From NCBI GenBank assembly GCA_964437415.1, contig CAYTGN010000003.1, forward strand, positions 1 through 64,000: a stretch of 64,000 bases of DNA, in the 5' to 3' direction. The notes under the pieces are model-generated. The model had not been told where the DNA came from, searched no databases, and worked only from the letters and a program-made list of their open reading frames with translations. This DNA is from CADEDV01 sp964437415 (GTDB taxonomy: Bacteria; Bacteroidota; Bacteroidia; Chitinophagales; Chitinophagaceae). The position numbers and the translations under genes were made by a program. Shown here piece by piece: positions 61,446 through 64,000 of the stretch (position 1 is the stretch's first letter; the number at the start of each line of letters is the position of its first letter).

Positions 61446-64000
61446 CTACCTTATTAACGTTATATCACCCTTTTTAGTTGTTTTGGCCCCGTCGAAAAAC
61501 TCCACTTCCAGTGTATATGCATATACATCCATGGGCTGCAACTGTCCTTTCACTCTTCCATCCCAGCCTTCGAGGCGGTTACTGGTTTCAAACACTTTTT
61601 GGCCCCACCGGTTCCAGATGATAAACCGCATTTTGCTGATACCGAAACCTCTCACCATCACTATGCTGTTGATATCCCCGCTCTGCGGCGTAAAGGCATT
61701 GGGAACATCCACCAGCGGGTTAATGATCGCAGAAACCTGCTGGCAAACTGTGTCAGCACATCCTGCTGCATTATAAGCAATAAGACAGGCATTAAAAGTG
61801 CCGGTAGTGTTATACTGGTGTTGCACCGGCAGCCGTGATGCAGTGAGCAATGTGTCTCCATCCCCGAATTCCCATTTGAACAAAACAGCATCAGGAGATG
61901 AAAGATTTGTAAATGTGTGAGGGGCATTGGTAACCGGTGCAACCGGACTGTAAGTGAACCCTGCCACCGGGTTGTCGAAAACGGTGATCGTAAATCTTGC
62001 CGTGTCGGTAACATTACATGTATTAGGATCGGTAGCCACCATCACCACATTGTAAGTTCCGGCCGAAGGATACAGGTGTGTTGGACTGGCCAGTGTTGAA
62101 GTGTTGCCATCGCCAAAAAACCATTCAAAACTTTGCCCGCCAATGGAGGTATTGGTAAATACAGCAGTATAAGGCACACAACCGACAGGTGGTGTGGTGA
62201 ACTGCGCATCTACATTGGCAGCAACGCTAAGAACCAGTGTGTCGGCAGTGGGGAAATTACAATAAACACTGTCACGCAGAGTCAGTATCACATTATACGT
62301 TCCGGGTGCAGGGAAGCTATGAATAATAGGATTCATGCCCCCGATGACCGGAGGGCTCCCATCGCCAAAATTCCATACAAAGGAAGTATCTGTAAATGGC
62401 CGGGCAGGTGGGGTCACTGAAAGATTATTAAACTGGTATTGAAATGCATCGCAAGGACCTGTCTTTACTGCGTTGAAGTCAAGGTCAGCTCTCAGGTCAC
62501 CCACTAATATGTTCAGGTAGGATGTATCCCTGATATTGCAGGAAGCAGGGTCAATTGCTATCAGCATAACCTGGTAAAGACCAGTTGCAGTATAAGTGTG
62601 AGATTGTGTAAAGCCAACATTTGCAGGTAAAGGACCCACTGGTGGGGTGCCATCACCAAAGTCCCAGATATAACTCTGTGCATTACGAACCTGGTCTGTA
62701 AAATCAACTGAAAGCGGCACACAACCGAATGTATCTCTTTGCACACCTCCGATTGCGGACAACACATCAGCGCCTACACCAGAGTAATTGAATTCGATCT
62801 TTACCATTGCAAGGTTGCACTGTGCTGCGGCAGGTTTTACAGTTGACCAGGCTCCGGTTGTAGTTGGAAAAACTGCATTCCCTCCGCAGTTGGCGCATAT
62901 TGCCTGGTAAATGACACCATTCTGATCAAAGCGGCTTGTTCCTCCATCCACATGATCAACTAATCCTCCGTTTTGTCCAAAGAAACTTCCATATAACTGG
63001 GCAGTTGCATCTCTTGCCAGCACAAAAAAGTAAAAGTCTGAGTTATCTGTGCTCGTAGGTTTAAGAGCATCTGAAGTCACCGGCATTCCGGTTGTTCCGG
63101 CATTCTGGTAAGAACTTGCCGGTATTGTTCCTCCCCATCCGGATACATAAACATTTTCACAACGATCTACCAGGAAAGCGGTTGGCGAAATATTAGGAAT
63201 CGAAGCCGCAGTTCCAAACACGGTTGTATAAACATATGCCGAAAGATCTGGCTGAAGTTTGCCAATAAATTGCTTGGCACCGGGGTTACTAAACGCTGCA
63301 TTCTGAGGCTGCCAGTTACCGGTTGTCTGGCCCATGATGTAGGGAAACCCATTGCGGTCAAATTGAATTCCAAAGACCTGGTCAATTCCGCTGGTTCCGA
63401 TAAAAGTGGATCGAACCACAGCACTGCCATTAGAAGTGATCTCTGCAACAAATCCGTCAATATTTCCCTGCGAAGTGGGATTTAATGTACCGGCCTGCGT
63501 ACCCGGCAAAAAAGAAGTATGAGTGCTTTCGGTGCCACCAGCTACATAAATATTTCCATTGGGGCCTACTGTTAGAACATAAGCTGCGTCATTCCCGCTT
63601 CCTCCCAGGAAACTTGCAAACAACAGCGAAGAAAGATTTGCGTTGTATTTTAAAACAACGCCATCCTGTAATCCTCCTCCATATGTGGATTGAAAAGCCC
63701 CGGCTGTAACCGGAAAACGACCTTGCCCCTGTGCATTACCAGGTGATTGTGTGGAGGAAGCAACATAAATATTGCCTGCGGCATCAAGGTTCACCTCACT
63801 TCGGCCATCATCGCCATAATTCTGCTGCAAAGAATTTACACCGTTTCTGTCAGGCTCGATATTCACACCATCATTTCCTGAACCACCGATCATTCTTGAT
63901 CCAATCAAACCTGTACCAGTTGCATTAAGTTTTGTTACCACTATATCGTAACCACCGCCGGGTAAATCACCGGCAGGGAATAGCGGGTAATTACCGGAAT
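61446..64000 (-). CDS. PKD adhesin with SBBP-type propeller (5' end beyond window)
   Basis: At least 850 residues; the frame is open to the right edge of the window, so the N-terminus is missing. The visible part begins with SBBP-type repeats (DIVVTKLNATGTGLIG, LGGSGNDAAYVLTVGPNGNIYVAGG) to about 380 residues. At least four PKD domains follow (YIWDFGDGTPP, FVWNFGDGSPP, FEWFFGDGNTS, FKWEFGDGD), then a gliding-type C-terminal domain (VPNAFTPQSGD, IIWNRWGQKVFETSN, YAYTLEVEF) that directs T9SS export. It lies 22 bases before the second SprF-like gene. Confidence 0.92.
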   Translation of the reverse strand, partial: SGNYPLFPAGDLPGGGYDIVVTKLNATGTGLIGSRMIGGSGNDGVNIEPDRNGVNSLQQNYGDDGRSEVNLDAAGNIYVASSTQSPGNAQGQGRFPVTAGAFQSTYGGGLQDGVVLKYNANLSSLLFASFLGGSGNDAAYVLTVGPNGNIYVAGGTESTHTSFLPGTQAGTLNPTSQGNIDGFVAEITSNGSAVVRSTFIGTSGIDQVFGIQFDRNGFPYIMGQTTGNWQPQNAAFSNPGAKQFIGKLQPDLSAYVYTTVFGTAASIPNISPTAFLVDRCENVYVSGWGGTIPASSYQNAGTTGMPVTSDALKPTSTDNSDFYFFVLARDATAQLYGSFFGQNGGLVDHVDGGTSRFDQNGVIYQAICANCGGNAVFPTTTGAWSTVKPAAAQCNLAMVKIEFNYSGVGADVLSAIGGVQRDTFGCVPLSVDFTDQVRNAQSYIWDFGDGTPPVGPLPANVGFTQSHTYTATGLYQVMLIAIDPASCNIRDTSYLNILVGDLRADLDFNAVKTGPCDAFQYQFNNLSVTPPARPFTDTSFVWNFGDGSPPVIGGMNPIIHSFPAPGTYNVILTLRDSVYCNFPTADTLVLSVAANVDAQFTTPPVGCVPYTAVFTNTSIGGQSFEWFFGDGNTSTLASPTHLYPSAGTYNVVMVATDPNTCNVTDTARFTITVFDNPVAGFTYSPVAPVTNAPHTFTNLSSPDAVLFKWEFGDGDTLLTASRLPVQHQYNTTGTFNACLIAYNAAGCADTVCQQVSAIINPLVDVPNAFTPQSGDINSIVMVRGFGISKMRFIIWNRWGQKVFETSNRLEGWDGRVKGQLQPMDVYAYTLEVEFFDGAKTTKKGDITLIR

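Noticed and set aside
1..64000. tRNA, rRNA, CRISPR arrays, insertion sequences, cobalamin or other riboswitches
   Set aside because: Looked for on both strands by eye; no cloverleaf, spaced repeats, transposase frame or known aptamer motif was recognised.

Overview
The window comes from a member of the Bacteroidota, most likely the Chitinophagaceae or a near relative. The evidence is: type IX secretion (T9SS) substrates and PorP/SprF proteins; PKD-repeat adhesins with gliding-type C-terminal domains; a sensor kinase with an N-terminal regulator propeller; MG2/plug and PepSY-like exported proteins; and promoters of the Bacteroidota TAnnTTTG (-7) type, often only a few bases before the start codon. 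Almost everything is ordinary chromosome. No complete insertion sequence, prophage, CRISPR array, rRNA or tRNA was seen.

Layout. 1-860: an A+T-rich RDD membrane protein that looks foreign. 862-8100: oxidative stress pair katG/oxyR, a DUF1080 protein, a thiolase, pyrD and an outer-membrane barrel. 8154-13261: two small lipoproteins, a NarL-type response regulator (RR1) with its propeller histidine kinase, and a LuxR-type HTH fragment. 13244-19180: rsmE, dnaB, a family 2 glycosyltransferase, rsmG and an orphan response regulator (RR2). 19215-19406: a palindrome-controlled promoter and what looks like a small non-coding RNA. 19423-30100: M1 peptidase, PepSY-like protein, rsmI, purS, pssA, Xaa-Pro aminopeptidase, pckA, a DUF922 protein, a TonB-like exported protein, a deoxynucleoside kinase and trpS. 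30199-41323: gatC, an ABC ATPase, a corrinoid adenosyltransferase, a LOG-family protein, a sodium:solute symporter, an O-methyltransferase, a LysM glucosaminidase, hpt, a VWA protein, dnaJ/grpE and rlmI. 41348-48366: a T9SS/adhesin cluster (CTD-only mini-protein, peroxiredoxin, SprF-like, 1465-residue PKD adhesin, lipoprotein). 48509-60309: an MG2/plug protein, DinB-like protein, NIF3, zinc-ribbon coiled coil, recN, fabI, DUF2795, lolD, a barrel protein and a GlcD-like flavoprotein. 60389-64000: a second SprF-like/PKD adhesin module, cut by the window edge.

The strongest unexpected signal is a shared promoter layout around the two response regulators. At four places a 17-18 base inverted repeat lies exactly 22 bases upstream of a -7 element. 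One precedes RR1, one (same sequence type) precedes a lipoprotein gene next to RR1, one precedes RR2, and one (RR2 sequence type) precedes a gene-less transcript of about 140 bases that ends in an intrinsic terminator. I infer that each regulator controls itself and one neighbour, and that RR2 controls a small RNA. A second theme is short-word repeats (7-9 base words) that occur as inverted repeats between genes and also in frame inside pyrD and rsmE, where they seem to have expanded loops.
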